A DNA stretch of 64,000 nt, from NCBI RefSeq assembly GCF_003590795.1, contig NZ_QYUL01000001.1, forward strand, positions 1,691,001-1,755,000, read 5' to 3'. Under the pieces are notes generated by a model, which was not told the DNA's origin, did not search any database, and was given only the letters and a program-made list of their open reading frames with translations. The translations under genes and the position numbers were made by a program. This document shows positions 34,713-45,939 of the stretch, piece by piece. Numbering within the stretch: position 1 is the first letter of the stretch; each line of letters starts with the position of its first letter. The stretch is from Azospirillum cavernae. GTDB lineage: Bacteria; Pseudomonadota; Alphaproteobacteria; Azospirillales; Azospirillaceae.

Positions 34713-35300
34713 TTAGAACAAGCCTTCCAGCGGGGCCTTCTTCTTGCGCTCCACGGTCGGGGCGCCCGCGCCGTCAACCGGCTTGCCCTGGGCCTGGGCT
34801 TCGCGCAAGCGCTGCTGCTCCTTGGCCGGGTCGACGACCGAGAAGGGCTGCTCCTGCTTCTGCCAGAACAGCAAACCGTCGATCCAGCTCTTGTCGGCGA
34901 CGATGAGCTGGGTGGTTTCCTGATCGACCTTGGTGCGGATGTCGGGATCGAGGCCCTTGGCGGCGACCTGACCAACCAGCGCCGATTCGCCCGCGCTCTT
35001 GCCGGTGGCGGCGGCGCGCGCGGCGGCGGCCTTGCCCCCCAACACGGCGCTGGCGGCGGTTTGGGTCGGGCTGGCGTCCTGCGGGCGGGCCACGCCGGGG
35101 CGCGGCTTGGGCAGGTTGGCCGGTTGCAGGCTCGGCGGCAGGGTCAACGGCGCGCGCGACACGACGGTGAATTCGTCCGGGCTGCGCCGGTCAAGGCCGA
35201 TGGTTTGGCGCACTTCGCTGCACCCGCCCAGCGCCAGCGCCGCCAGCGCCAGCGTGACGAGGGTCCGGGAAGAGGAGAGAGAGGTCTTGAGGCTGGTCAC
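34713..35300 (-). CDS. DUF3035 family lipoprotein
   Basis: A 195-residue lipoprotein with lipobox LALGGC (Cys27). The conserved DUF3035 opening PDEFTVVSRAPLTLPPSL follows the lipidation site. The rest is Ala/Gln-rich with WIDGLLFWQKQEQPFSVVDP near residue 140. The family is restricted mainly to alphaproteobacteria and commonly lies next to lspA and ahead of M16 peptidases, as here; the job is unknown. lspA is 76 bases upstream on the same strand, and a good terminator follows. Confidence 0.92.
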   Translation of the reverse strand: MTSLKTSLSSSRTLVTLALAALALGGCSEVRQTIGLDRRSPDEFTVVSRAPLTLPPSLQPANLPKPRPGVARPQDASPTQTAASAVLGGKAAAARAAATGKSAGESALVGQVAAKGLDPDIRTKVDQETTQLIVADKSWIDGLLFWQKQEQPFSVVDPAKEQQRLREAQAQGKPVDGAGAPTVERKKKAPLEGLF

Positions 35301-35376
35301 GTTCGGATTCCGTCGTCAGTCACTTGGCGTCCGTCCCGTGGCGTTCATCACGCGGATGGTCGGCGCAGGAACTCTC

Positions 35377-35880
35377 TTACGACTTTTCGCGGCCCGCGAA
35401 CAGCCCGTCGAGCAACAGAAACGCCACGCCCACGCTGATTCCGGCGTCGGCCACGTTGAAGGCCCAAAAATGCCACGAGTCAATGTGGAAATCGAGGAAG
35501 TCGGCGACCGCGCCAAAGCGCAGCCGGTCGATCACGTTGCCCGCCGCCCCGCCGATGATGAAGCCGATGGCCAGCGCCATCAGACGGCGGTCGGCCTGTC
35601 GCAGCCACGCCACCAGACTGACGGCGATGACGGCGGCGATGCCGCTCAGCACATAGGGCATATAGGCCGCGCCGCTGGCGAAGGCGCCAAAGCTGACGCC
35701 GTAATTCCACACCAGCACAAGGTTGAAGAAGGGCGTCACCTCGACGACGTGCGGGATGGGCTGCATCACCGTCTCAAGGATCCACCATTTCGACAATTGG
35801 TCGAGCGCGACGACAAGCGCCGCGACGATCAAGCCGAACCGGGTGTAGGACGGGCCATGGCGGGTGGGAAAGCTGGTCAT
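35377..35880 (-). CDS. lspA: Lipoprotein signal peptidase LspA
   Basis: A 167-residue aspartyl protease of the inner membrane that removes signal peptides from prolipoproteins. Four hydrophobic segments are seen. The catalytic aspartates are Asp118 in GNVIDRLRFG and Asp145 in FNVADAG, both in conserved context. GGAG before the ATG at 35880 sets the start, and a longer frame reads into a repeat. Order ileS-lspA-DUF3035 is the usual alphaproteobacterial one. Confidence 0.97.
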   Translation of the reverse strand: MTSFPTRHGPSYTRFGLIVAALVVALDQLSKWWILETVMQPIPHVVEVTPFFNLVLVWNYGVSFGAFASGAAYMPYVLSGIAAVIAVSLVAWLRQADRRLMALAIGFIIGGAAGNVIDRLRFGAVADFLDFHIDSWHFWAFNVADAGISVGVAFLLLDGLFAGREKS

Positions 35881-35912
35881 GGATGCTCCGGTGGAGGCGA
35901 ACCCCACGCCGT

Positions 35913-36016
35913 TCCCCCTCCCCAACCCTCCCCCGCGTTGCGGGAGAGGGGGCCTTGCGGGAGGGCGGCGGCAGTTCCCTCCACCGCTGAAAGCGGGGGA
36001 GGGTTAGGGAGGGGGC
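35913..36016. repeat. Paired palindromic repeat, family 1
   Basis: Two inverted copies, left CCCCCTCCCCAACCCTCCCC and right GGGGGAGGGTTAGGGAGGGG. Same design as at 19001 and 51271. It lies between ileS and lspA within a presumed operon. Confidence 0.85.
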
Positions 36017-36048
36017 AACGGTACCACAGTCTCAAGGCAGGCGAGCGC

Positions 36049-38892
<2,844 letters not shown>

Positions 38893-38965
38893 GGTCGGAT
38901 CCCTGGAAAAAGCATCAGCGCCGCGCGGTTGCCTGATGTGAACACGCGGCCATACAGAGTCGTCT

Positions 38966-38989
38966 CCCGGCTCTCCTCAGAGAACCGGG
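38966..38989 (-). promoter_or_regulatory. Hairpin in the ileS leader
   Basis: On the minus strand CCCGGTTCTC-TGAG-GAGAGCCGGG forms a ten-base stem with one wobble pair and a four-base loop, 74 bases before the ileS start. It could be a leader structure or the terminator of something upstream; no T run follows. Confidence 0.4.
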
Positions 38990-39383
38990 CCGGTAATTCG
39001 CGCGCCAAACGCAAGGATCCAGAATGAGACGGTCATGGCGCGCGATATTAGCGGCGTGCGCGGCGCGGTCAAGGATGCGGGTGGGCGGCGACCGGATGGG
39101 GGCGCTTTGCAACCATCGCTCCGGGCCGAAGGCGGGGCGCCGTTCCGCCCGGAGCCAAACTCAGCCGTCATTTTCAATCTCGATCATCGGGAAATCACAA
39201 CGCGATAATTGACAAGACCCCATGGATATTCCGCAGCAACCACACTCCATCACCATCGAAACGATTAGATTTCTAAGCAAAACAACGCCACAAATTGTTT
39301 AAGAACGCCGCGTATTTGTTTGACAGACGCGCTTTTCTGTCAAATTCTTGCTTTTGACATTCTCTGCAACGGGCGGCAGCCAA
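38990..39383. other. AT-rich region upstream of ileS and of the unknown gene
   Basis: No gene is visible. The part from 39180 to 39380 is clearly richer in A and T than its surroundings and must hold the promoters of the divergent neighbours. It carries the dyad at 39319-39344 and two TTGACA/TTGACAT elements. Confidence 0.6.
39319..39344. promoter_or_regulatory. Operator-like inverted repeat TTTGACAG-N10-CTGTCAAA
   Basis: A perfect eight-base dyad with ten-base spacer. The left arm contains a TTGACA that could be a -35 box. It lies 40 bases before the unknown gene at 39384. Confidence 0.45.
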
Positions 39384-40238
39384 ATGGACGTGTCGAAACT
39401 CGCGAATGGCGGATCCACGATTCAGGGGGGCGCCGCCGCTCGGCAACTCATGGGCGCTACCGCTTCCTCGCCATTGACCAAGGCGACGACCAACGCCAGC
39501 CGTTCAGCCAATCCGGTTGACACCGTCGTCCTGTCGGACCAGGCCAGCCGGGCCTTGAGCGTCGATCTCAGTCCAACGGCCTTCGCGACGGGGGCGCCGA
39601 CAAACCCCAGCACCGCCGCCGCCGTCAAAGACATGGATAAAATCATTCCCGCCATGCAGCGCTACACCGAAGAGAGCAGCCGCTACGCGGAAAAGCTCAG
39701 CGGCTTGGTTCGGGAAAAATTTGGCTTGCCGGACAACATGAGCCTGACGACCGGCGGGGCCGCGAACGCCATGATGGACTCGCTGGCCAAAGAAAACGGG
39801 CTGGTGAAGCCGGAGATTCCACAAATTCTAAAGGATCACGGCCTGTTGAGCGACGACACGCAGGAGGTGGACAGCCAATCGCAAACCGGCCTCTTCGGTT
39901 TGAGCGTCACCACGGTCGGCGATCCCGATTTTGGCAAGCGCATGGACCTTGCGTTCGACCGCAGCGCGGCCATTCCGTCCGACAAACAGACCCTGGTCGC
40001 CCTGAAATCCGGCGACCCGGCGACGGCGGGAACCTTGAACCGCGTCAAGACGGGCGCGCTGGGCGGCCTGACCGACACAGCGTCGCAGGACGGCGCCCAT
40101 CTGTTCGCCATCACCGACGGCGCCGCCGACGGCAAGGCGAAGGTCGCCGCATCGGTGCGATCCGTCGGGATGGATGATCGGGTCAACAGCTCGGCGCTCA
40201 CCCTTCTGGCGACGATCAAGCGCTATCTGCCGGGCTGA
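39384..40238 (+). CDS. Protein of unknown function, 284 residues
   Basis: No family recognised. The ATG at 39384 begins MDVSKLANGG; no strong ribosome site is seen, and an earlier ATG at 39348 is possible. There is no signal peptide or membrane segment and no cysteine. An early VDTVVLSDQASRALSVDLSP motif resembles the short ISALGKAL segment of the gene at 12.0-13.5 kb, and both are Ala/Asp/Lys-rich. The C-terminal part SSALTLLATIKRYLPG looks helical. The VVLSDQA type of segment is seen in proteins of flagellar or secreted type in related bacteria, but that is only a hint. Confidence 0.75.
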   Translation: MDVSKLANGGSTIQGGAAARQLMGATASSPLTKATTNASRSANPVDTVVLSDQASRALSVDLSPTAFATGAPTNPSTAAAVKDMDKIIPAMQRYTEESSRYAEKLSGLVREKFGLPDNMSLTTGGAANAMMDSLAKENGLVKPEIPQILKDHGLLSDDTQEVDSQSQTGLFGLSVTTVGDPDFGKRMDLAFDRSAAIPSDKQTLVALKSGDPATAGTLNRVKTGALGGLTDTASQDGAHLFAITDGAADGKAKVAASVRSVGMDDRVNSSALTLLATIKRYLPG

Positions 40239-40262
40239 TGAGGGATCCCCCGCTGGCGCCGC

Positions 40263-40331
40263 TTACGCCAACAGCTTGCCATGCCAAACACGAAGGATCG
40301 TCACAGTCGGGGCTGACCACAAAACCTTCAC
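40263..40331 (-). pseudogene. Remnant of a RelE/ParE-type toxin gene
   Basis: A 22-residue frame from a GTG that overlaps the antitoxin stop (GTGA). It begins VKVLWSAPT, like the start of ParE/RelE toxins (KVxWTxPAL), and ends ILRVWHGKLLA, like their last strand (ILRVWHG). The about 70 residues between are gone, so an internal deletion seems to have joined the two ends in frame. Confidence 0.6.
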
Positions 40332-40507
40332 GAGCGAGGGGCCGTCGCCTTTTTGCCTTGCGCCAGATCCAGCAGCCATTCCCGGACCCGATCATGCGGG
40401 ATGACGTCCCCGCGCTGGACCTCCGCGCGCGCCTCAGCCACCGCAGCGCGAAGCTGTTCCGTTTCCAGGTCGTCGCCGTTATCGGCTGTGCGCAGGGCTT
40501 GGCTCAT
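40328..40507 (-). CDS. Small antitoxin-like protein left beside a deleted toxin
   Basis: A 59-residue hydrophilic protein, MSQALRTADN at the start and EVQRGDVIPHDRVREWLLDL later. The pattern of a charged helix, then RGD/E-V-I/V-x-H-x-x-V-x-x-WL, is that of antitoxins partnered with RelE/ParE toxins. Its TGA overlaps the GTG of the toxin remnant by the GTGA arrangement common in such operons. With the toxin deleted, the antitoxin may persist as an anti-addiction protein or be on its way out. It is too short for standard gene calls; recognition rests on motif and context. Confidence 0.6.
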   Translation of the reverse strand: MSQALRTADNGDDLETEQLRAAVAEARAEVQRGDVIPHDRVREWLLDLAQGKKATAPRS

Positions 40508-40588
40508 GGAACCATGAATGGCATTGGTTGGCGGGGCTGTCGAGCGGTTGACGGTGGACGCCCAGTGGTGTCGCTTTTGGCGATTTTC

Positions 40589-40743
40589 GCCCTCTCCCGC
40601 TCCGGGAGAGGGAGGGGACCCACAAAGTGGGGAGGGTGAGGGGTGGCCCGAGAGGCCGGAACCGCATGGCTCCTTGGATCACCCCTCACCCTTCCCACCG
40701 CTTCGCGGCAGGCCCCTTCCCTCTCCCGAAACGGGAGAGGGAG
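40589..40743. repeat. Long composite palindromic repeat, family 3
   Basis: About 155 bases: a hairpin CCCTCTCCCGCTCCGGGAGA..., a linker with GGGGAGGGTGAGGGGTG, the inverse CACCCCTCACCCTTCCC, and a closing hairpin CCCTCTCCCGAAACGGGAGA. The same layout is found at 47632-47786. It lies between the antitoxin-like gene and the HxlR regulator. Confidence 0.85.
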
Positions 40744-40756
40744 ACTCGACGCCCAA

Positions 40757-41185
40757 TCACCCCTCGTCGTTCGCCGCCTCGAAACGCAGGCGCGCTTCGC
40801 GGACCGCCGGGTGGTTTTCTTCCGCCCAGGCCACGAGACTTTCCAGATGGCGCAAAAAGGATTGGCCCATCGGGGTCAGACGGTATTCGACGGCGGGCGG
40901 TTTGGTTGGGAAGACGTGGCGGGACAGCAGCCCGTCGCGCTCCAGATTGCGCAGGGATTGCGTCAACATCCGCTTGGAAATGTCCGGCACCGCCCGGTGC
41001 AGCGCGCTGAAACGGCTGGGGCTGGATTTCAGCGTCAGGACGATCAGCGCGGTCCATTTGTCGCCGATGTGATCCAGCACATCGCGGACGGGGCATTGCC
41101 CCTGGTTGATCGAGGCCGGTCCCAGAGTGGCCCAGGGGGTTGGCGCTGTCTGCGGCAGGAGGTTCCCTTTTGATAACCTGGACAC
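40757..41185 (-). CDS. qorR: HxlR-family redox-sensing repressor QorR
   Basis: A 142-residue winged-helix regulator. The HxlR signature [22 protein letters not shown] includes the conserved Cys that in QorR/YodB-type proteins is oxidised by quinones or diamide. [21 protein letters not shown] forms the recognition helix and [10 protein letters not shown] the wing. It is divergent from qorB, as in E. coli ytfH/ytfG, so it most likely represses both genes until electrophile or quinone stress oxidises the Cys. The N-terminal 27 residues are longer than typical. Confidence 0.9.
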   Translation of the reverse strand: MSRLSKGNLLPQTAPTPWATLGPASINQGQCPVRDVLDHIGDKWTALIVLTLKSSPSRFSALHRAVPDISKRMLTQSLRNLERDGLLSRHVFPTKPPAVEYRLTPMGQSFLRHLESLVAWAEENHPAVREARLRFEAANDEG

Positions 41186-41267
41186 GAAAAGTTGCCTCCT
41201 TCTGCCGACGCGAAACAGTCTCTATCTTAGACCAATCATCGGATTGAGACCAGATTGGAGCGTTCCC
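41186..41267. promoter_or_regulatory. Divergent qorR-qorB promoter region
   Basis: 82 bases between the two start codons. A HxlR-type operator is expected here, but I could not identify a clear dyad. GGAG lies before the qorB ATG. Confidence 0.35.
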
Positions 41268-42140
41268 ATGTCACACAGCCCCCGCCTTCTCGTCACCGGC
41301 GCCAGCGGCGCGCTTGGCCGTCTTGTCGTTGAGGCGCTGCTGGAGCGCGTCGAGCCGTCGCGCGTCGTCGCGGCGGTGCGCGATCCCGCCAAGCTGGCCG
41401 ACCTCGCCGCCCGTGGGGTGGAGGTCCGGGCCGCCGATTACGAGCAGCCCGCCACGCTGGCCGCCGCCTTCGCCGGAATCGACCGTCTGCTGCTGATTTC
41501 GTCCAACGCGGTGGGGCAACGCCTGCCCCAGCACGCCAACGTCATCGCGGCGGCGAAGGATGCGGGCGTCGGCCTGATCGCCTACACCAGCATTCTGCAC
41601 GCCGACCGCTCCCCCCTGGGGCTGGCCGTCGAGCATGTGCAGACCGAGGCGTCGTTGGCGGATTCGGGCGTCCCCTTCGCGCTTTTGCGCAATTCCTGGT
41701 ATCTGGAAAATTACTTCGGGGTGATCGCCCCGGCCCTGGAGCATGGCCTTGTTTTCGGCAGCGCCGGGGAGGGTCGGATCGCGGCGGCGAGCCGCGCCGA
41801 TTACGCGGCGGCGGCGGCGGCGGTCCTGACCGCGACCGAGGATCAAGGCGGCAAGATTTACGAATTGGCGGGCGACGACGCCTTCACCATGGCGGAATGG
41901 GCGGCGACCCTGGCCGAGGTCGGCGGCAAGCCCGTCGCCTACCGCGATTTGCCGCAGGCCGACTATGCGGCGCTGCTCGTCCAGCACGGGCTGCCGGAGG
42001 GCTTCGCCGGGCTGCTGGCCGATTCGGATGTCGGGGCGTCGAAGGGTGGCCTGTTCGACGACGGCGGCGCGCTCGCCCGGCTGATCGGCCGCCCGACCAC
42101 CACGCTGAAAGCCGCGCTGGCGGCGGCGTTGAAGGGCTGA
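41268..42140 (+). CDS. qorB: NAD(P)H:quinone oxidoreductase QorB (NmrA-like SDR)
   Basis: A 290-residue protein with the nucleotide-binding loop VTGASGALGRLVVEALL and high similarity over its length to E. coli YtfG/QorB: LLLISSNAVGQRLPQHANVI, YTSILHADRSPLGLA and the C-terminal DSDVGASKGGLFDD are nearly the same. It reduces quinones with NADPH to prevent redox cycling. The start is fixed by GGAG and by the family start. It is regulated by the divergent HxlR gene and ends at a strong bidirectional hairpin. Confidence 0.93.
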   Translation: MSHSPRLLVTGASGALGRLVVEALLERVEPSRVVAAVRDPAKLADLAARGVEVRAADYEQPATLAAAFAGIDRLLLISSNAVGQRLPQHANVIAAAKDAGVGLIAYTSILHADRSPLGLAVEHVQTEASLADSGVPFALLRNSWYLENYFGVIAPALEHGLVFGSAGEGRIAAASRADYAAAAAAVLTATEDQGGKIYELAGDDAFTMAEWAATLAEVGGKPVAYRDLPQADYAALLVQHGLPEGFAGLLADSDVGASKGGLFDDGGALARLIGRPTTTLKAALAAALKG

Positions 42141-42174
42141 CCGCTTAGCCCGGAGACAGATTTTTCAAAACGCT

Positions 42175-42215
42175 GCGGGCGGTTGGGGATGGCGCCGCCA
42201 CCCCCAACCGCCCGC
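42175..42215. terminator. Bidirectional terminator between qorB and pyrE
   Basis: A perfect 14-base stem GCGGGCGGTTGGGG / CCCCAACCGCCCGC with a 13-base loop, between convergent genes. On the minus strand CGTTTTG and downstream T/A-rich bases follow. Confidence 0.8.
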
Positions 42216-42221
42216 AAGCCC

Positions 42222-42908
42222 TCAGCTCATGCTCGACTTGCCGCCATGGGCGGCCGACCAGCCGACCGGGTCGTTCAGGAACTTCTCGACCTCGTTCAGG
42301 GTGTTCTCGTCAAAATACTGGTTCTCGCGGGCGACCTTCAGAACGTCCCACCAGGTGCACAGCGCGTGCAGGCGGACGCCGATGGCGTCCATGTTGATTT
42401 TCGATTGCGGGAAGATGCCGTAATGGAAGATCACGAAGGTGTCCGTCACCTGGGCGCCGCCGTTGCGCAGGGCGGTGACAAAGTTTTCCTTGCTCTTTCC
42501 GTCGGTCGCCAGATCCTCGACCAGCAGAACGCGCTGGCCCTCGGTCAACAGCCCTTCGATCTGGGCGTTCCGGCCAAAGCCCTTGGGCTTCTTGCGGACA
42601 TACTGCATCGGCAGTTCGAGTTTGTCGGCGATCCAGGCGGCGAACGGGATGCCCGCCGTCTCGCCGCCCGCCACCGCGTCGATGGCCTCATAGCCGATCT
42701 CGCGCTCGATGGTCGCCACGGCGAAGTCCATCAGCGCCTTGCGGGCGCGCGGGAAGGACACGATGCGGCGGCAATCGGTGTAGACCGGGCTGGCCCAACC
42801 CGAGGTGAAGATGAAGGGCGTCTCGGCGTTGAAATGCAGCGCCTTGATTTCCAGCAGGATCTTGGCGGCGGTGGCGGCGATGGTCGCCTGATCGGGAAGG
42901 CTTGACAT
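42222..42908 (-). CDS. pyrE: Orotate phosphoribosyltransferase
   Basis: A 228-residue enzyme of pyrimidine synthesis that joins orotate to PRPP to make OMP. The PRPP-binding signature is seen in [19 protein letters not shown], and the substrate loop in [18 protein letters not shown] with [10 protein letters not shown]. The ATG at 42908 gives the usual length; the extension to 42992 is not conserved-looking. It ends at a strong terminator shared with qorB. Confidence 0.96.
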   Translation of the reverse strand: MSSLPDQATIAATAAKILLEIKALHFNAETPFIFTSGWASPVYTDCRRIVSFPRARKALMDFAVATIEREIGYEAIDAVAGGETAGIPFAAWIADKLELPMQYVRKKPKGFGRNAQIEGLLTEGQRVLLVEDLATDGKSKENFVTALRNGGAQVTDTFVIFHYGIFPQSKINMDAIGVRLHALCTWWDVLKVARENQYFDENTLNEVEKFLNDPVGWSAAHGGKSSMS

Positions 42909-43016
42909 GCTGGGATGGCTCCGGGCAGCGGGGAATGCGGGTTGGCCCGCAGGTCTGGCCCCTTGTGTAACGGCGCGACCGGCGATTCGCAATCACGCCC
43001 ATAGAGGTTTGTCCGC

Positions 43017-44693
43017 TTATCCCGCCTTGACCGCGTGGGTGTAGCCATCGACCTCCGCGCGCAGCGCCGTCATCTGGGTGTTCAATTGCGCCGCCGCGAC
43101 CGCCAGATCGGCGGCGGCGCGATCCGTCGCGACCACCGTGTCGTGAACGCCGCCCAGATGCTCGACCACGATGGTGACGGACGCCGCGCCCTCGGTCATG
43201 GCGCTGACGATGCCATGAGTCGCGTCGGTCTGGCGGCTGACCGCGTCGGCGATGGTGGCGCCGGTTCCACGCACCGACTCCACCGTGCTGGCGACGCTGC
43301 CCATCGCCTGGACGGTGCGCTGGACGATGTCCTGGATCCCGGCGATCTGGGCCTGGATGTCCTCCGTCGCGCGCGTCGTTTGGTTGGCCAGGCTCTTGAC
43401 CTCGTTGGCGACCACGGCGAAGCCCTTGCCCGCCTCCCCCGCCCGCGCCGCTTCAATGGTGGCGTTCAGCGCCAGCAGGTTGGTTTGGCTGGCGATGCTG
43501 GTGATAAGCCCCACCACGTCGCCGATCCGCAGCGACGCCTGAGACAATTCATGGATCCGCTGGGTCGCCTCATCGGCTCGGCTGACGGCCTCGGCGCTCA
43601 TCCGCGCAGCGTCGCCGGTGTGCCGTCCGACCTCGCCAATGGACGCGCCCAGACTGTCGGCGGCGGCGGCTCCGCCGCGCACCGTGGTCGCCGCACGCTC
43701 CGCATGGCTGCGCACGTCGTTGATTTCGGCGCTGGCGTGCGCGGCGCTGCGGGCCATGGAATCGGCGGTGGCGTGCAATTGACCGCCGGTCGCGCCAAGG
43801 GTCTGCACAATGGTTTCAACCTGCCGGGTGAAGGCGTTGGTCGCCTCCTCCAGCGCCGCCATCTTCCGGCGTTCCTCATCGCGATTGGTCTTGGAACGGT
43901 CGCGCGCGGCGTCCAAGGCCATCGCCTGCTCTTGCAAGGTCATCACCGCGCCGACCACCCGGCCAATCGTGTCATCCACCGGATAGGACAGGGCGATGTC
44001 GCGCCGTCCGGCGCCAATCGCCTCAATGCCCTGGATGGCGGCGTTGAGCGGACGGCTGATGGATCGGCCAACATGACGAGTCAACAGCGTGGCCCCAATC
44101 AGCGCCAACAGAGTGACCGCGCCGACCAACTCAATCGTCTCGCCGCCAAAGGCCGAGGCCCGCGCCGCGCGGTTGCGGTTTTCGGCCAGAATCAGCGTGG
44201 ACACCGCCTCGTTGCGGTCCTCCAACGCGGTGAAAATCTCAACAAAGCGTGGAAGCTCGGCGTTGGCCTTGGCCGTGTCGGTCAGCGCCAAAACCACCAT
44301 GCCTTCTGCGGCGCGGATGTAGTCATCCAACGCCGGCACAACGCCGGACACCGCCTCTTGAACCGTTTTGGGCAGGGAAAGCGCGCTGTTGGCGCGCAAG
44401 GTAGCCCGGAAACTGTCGGTGTGCTCCGACAACTCCCGCTGCAACTCGGCCCGCGTGTCGGGGGAGGCTTGCGGCCCGGCGAGCAAGGCGGCCAACACAT
44501 CGGCCCGCAAGGCGTCGTGCATCATGTCGCCTTGCTGGTGATTCGACAGCGCCTCGCCAATCACGATCACCTCGTCGGTCGCCCGCGCGGCGAAGAACAG
44601 GCTGCCTGCGGCCCCTCCGCCCACCAGAAGCAGCGCGAGCGCAAAGGATATCGGAAGAACCGCCAACCTCTGGCGGAGCGTGAGCGTGACCAT
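43017..44693 (-). CDS. Methyl-accepting chemotaxis protein
   Basis: A 558-residue chemoreceptor: TM1 at about 11-33, a periplasmic helical sensor to about 185, TM2 at about 188-208, HAMP, then the signalling domain. The tip [22 protein letters not shown] is conserved. The sensor resembles the four-helix-bundle class and carries no recognisable ligand motif. GGGGAGG precedes the ATG. It shares the HAMP/tip layout with the receptor at 27.5 kb but not its sensor. Confidence 0.95.
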   Translation of the reverse strand: MVTLTLRQRLAVLPISFALALLLVGGGAAGSLFFAARATDEVIVIGEALSNHQQGDMMHDALRADVLAALLAGPQASPDTRAELQRELSEHTDSFRATLRANSALSLPKTVQEAVSGVVPALDDYIRAAEGMVVLALTDTAKANAELPRFVEIFTALEDRNEAVSTLILAENRNRAARASAFGGETIELVGAVTLLALIGATLLTRHVGRSISRPLNAAIQGIEAIGAGRRDIALSYPVDDTIGRVVGAVMTLQEQAMALDAARDRSKTNRDEERRKMAALEEATNAFTRQVETIVQTLGATGGQLHATADSMARSAAHASAEINDVRSHAERAATTVRGGAAAADSLGASIGEVGRHTGDAARMSAEAVSRADEATQRIHELSQASLRIGDVVGLITSIASQTNLLALNATIEAARAGEAGKGFAVVANEVKSLANQTTRATEDIQAQIAGIQDIVQRTVQAMGSVASTVESVRGTGATIADAVSRQTDATHGIVSAMTEGAASVTIVVEHLGGVHDTVVATDRAAADLAVAAAQLNTQMTALRAEVDGYTHAVKAG

Positions 44694-44813
44694 GAACGCC
44701 TCCCCTGATTTCCAAGCCTTTGCCTGCGCGCAAACAGTGAACTGATTGCCGTCGCATACAGCTTAGTAGGGAAACAATCACGCTCCGTAAATTGGGGCGA
44801 CTCCTAAAACGTC

Positions 44814-44861
44814 GCAGCCCGCGACCGCAGCCCCGTGATGGGGATGCGGATCGCGGGCTGC
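44814..44861 (-). terminator. Terminator of the ABC importer operon
   Basis: Outer stem GCAGCCCGCGA / TCGCGGGCTGC with a second inner stem (GCAGCCCC / GGGGATGC). On the minus strand it is followed by GACGTTTTAGG. It lies 26 bases past the stop of the ATPase gene. Confidence 0.75.
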
Positions 44862-44886
44862 GGCGATCAGACACAGGTGTGACGGA

Positions 44887-45939
44887 TCAAAACACCCAGA
44901 GCTGTTCCGGCGGCAGATGCAGCCAGTGCGACCCCGGCGCCAGCGCCCGCCCAAAGGTGCGCAGGGTCAGGTCGCCGCAGCGGAAGACATGCTCCCACTG
45001 GCTGCCGAGATAGAGGGAGGTTTCCAACTCGACCTTCACGCAATTCTCGCCTTCGCCGTCCACCACGGAAACCTGCTCCAGCCGGATGACGCCGGTGGCG
45101 TCCTCCGACACCGCCTTGCCGCCGCGATCCTTGCCCCACAGCGGGAAGCCCGACAGGTCGATCAGGGCGTAGCCGCCGCGCTTGTCCTGCACCCGGCTCT
45201 TGATCTGGTTGTTGGTGCCCATGAATTCGGACGCGAACAGGCTGACCGGCTCGGTGTAGAGCTGTTCGGGCGTGCCCGCCTGCACGATGCGCCCGCCGTC
45301 GAGCAGAACGATGCGGTCGGCGATGGCCATCGCCTCCACCTGATCGTGGGTGACGAAGACGGCGGTCAGGTTCATCCGCTTGATGAGGCTGCGGATCCAG
45401 ATCCGCGCCTCTTCGCGCAGCTTGGCGTCCAGGTTGGACAGCGGCTCGTCCAGCAGGATGACCGGCGGGTTGTAGACCAGGGCGCGGGCCAGGGCGACGC
45501 GCTGCTGCTGGCCGCCCGACATCTGGTGCGGGTAACGGTCGCCGAGATGGCCAAGGCCGACGCCTTCCAACACGGCGGCGACGCGCTGGGCGATGTCCGC
45601 GCTGGGCACGTTGCGCAGACGCAGGCCATAGGCGACGTTCTCGAACACCGTCTTGTGCGGCCACAGCGCGTAGGACTGGAAGACCAGCCCCAGGCCGCGT
45701 TTTTCCGACGGCACGTTCAGACCGGCGGCGCCGTCGAAGACGGGGGAGTTGCCGATGGTGATGGCGCCCTTGGACGGCTCTTCCAGCCCGGCGATGGAGC
45801 GCAGCAGCGTGGTCTTGCCGCTGCCCGACCGCCCCAGCAGGGCGACGATCTCGCCCTGGGCGAAGGTCGCGGTGATGCCCTTCAGGATGTGGTTGCTGCC
45901 GTAGGACAGGTGCAGATCGTCGATGGTGAGCTTAGCCAT
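44887..45939 (-). CDS. ABC transporter ATP-binding protein (ferric iron/phosphonate class)
   Basis: A 350-residue ATPase with Walker A GRSGSGKTT, Q loop, signature MSGGQQQRVALARAL and Walker B VILLDEPLSNLD. A TOBE-like C-terminal domain (about 240-350) follows, as in FbpC, PotA and PhnT-type importers. It powers uptake by the neighbouring permease and overlaps that gene by eight bases. The operon reads binding protein, permease, ATPase, then a strong terminator. The substrate could be Fe3+, 2-aminoethylphosphonate, or a sugar or organic phosphate, as found for AfuABC. Confidence 0.93.
   Translation of the reverse strand: MAKLTIDDLHLSYGSNHILKGITATFAQGEIVALLGRSGSGKTTLLRSIAGLEEPSKGAITIGNSPVFDGAAGLNVPSEKRGLGLVFQSYALWPHKTVFENVAYGLRLRNVPSADIAQRVAAVLEGVGLGHLGDRYPHQMSGGQQQRVALARALVYNPPVILLDEPLSNLDAKLREEARIWIRSLIKRMNLTAVFVTHDQVEAMAIADRIVLLDGGRIVQAGTPEQLYTEPVSLFASEFMGTNNQIKSRVQDKRGGYALIDLSGFPLWGKDRGGKAVSEDATGVIRLEQVSVVDGEGENCVKVELETSLYLGSQWEHVFRCGDLTLRTFGRALAPGSHWLHLPPEQLWVF

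Noticed and set aside
38915..39112. Short open frame upstream of ileS
   Set aside because: No ribosome site, no recognisable domain, and composition typical of non-coding GC-rich DNA.
40589..40743. Small open frames within the family 3 repeat
   Set aside because: The sequence is a palindromic repeat shared with 47632-47786; the frames are not conserved genes.
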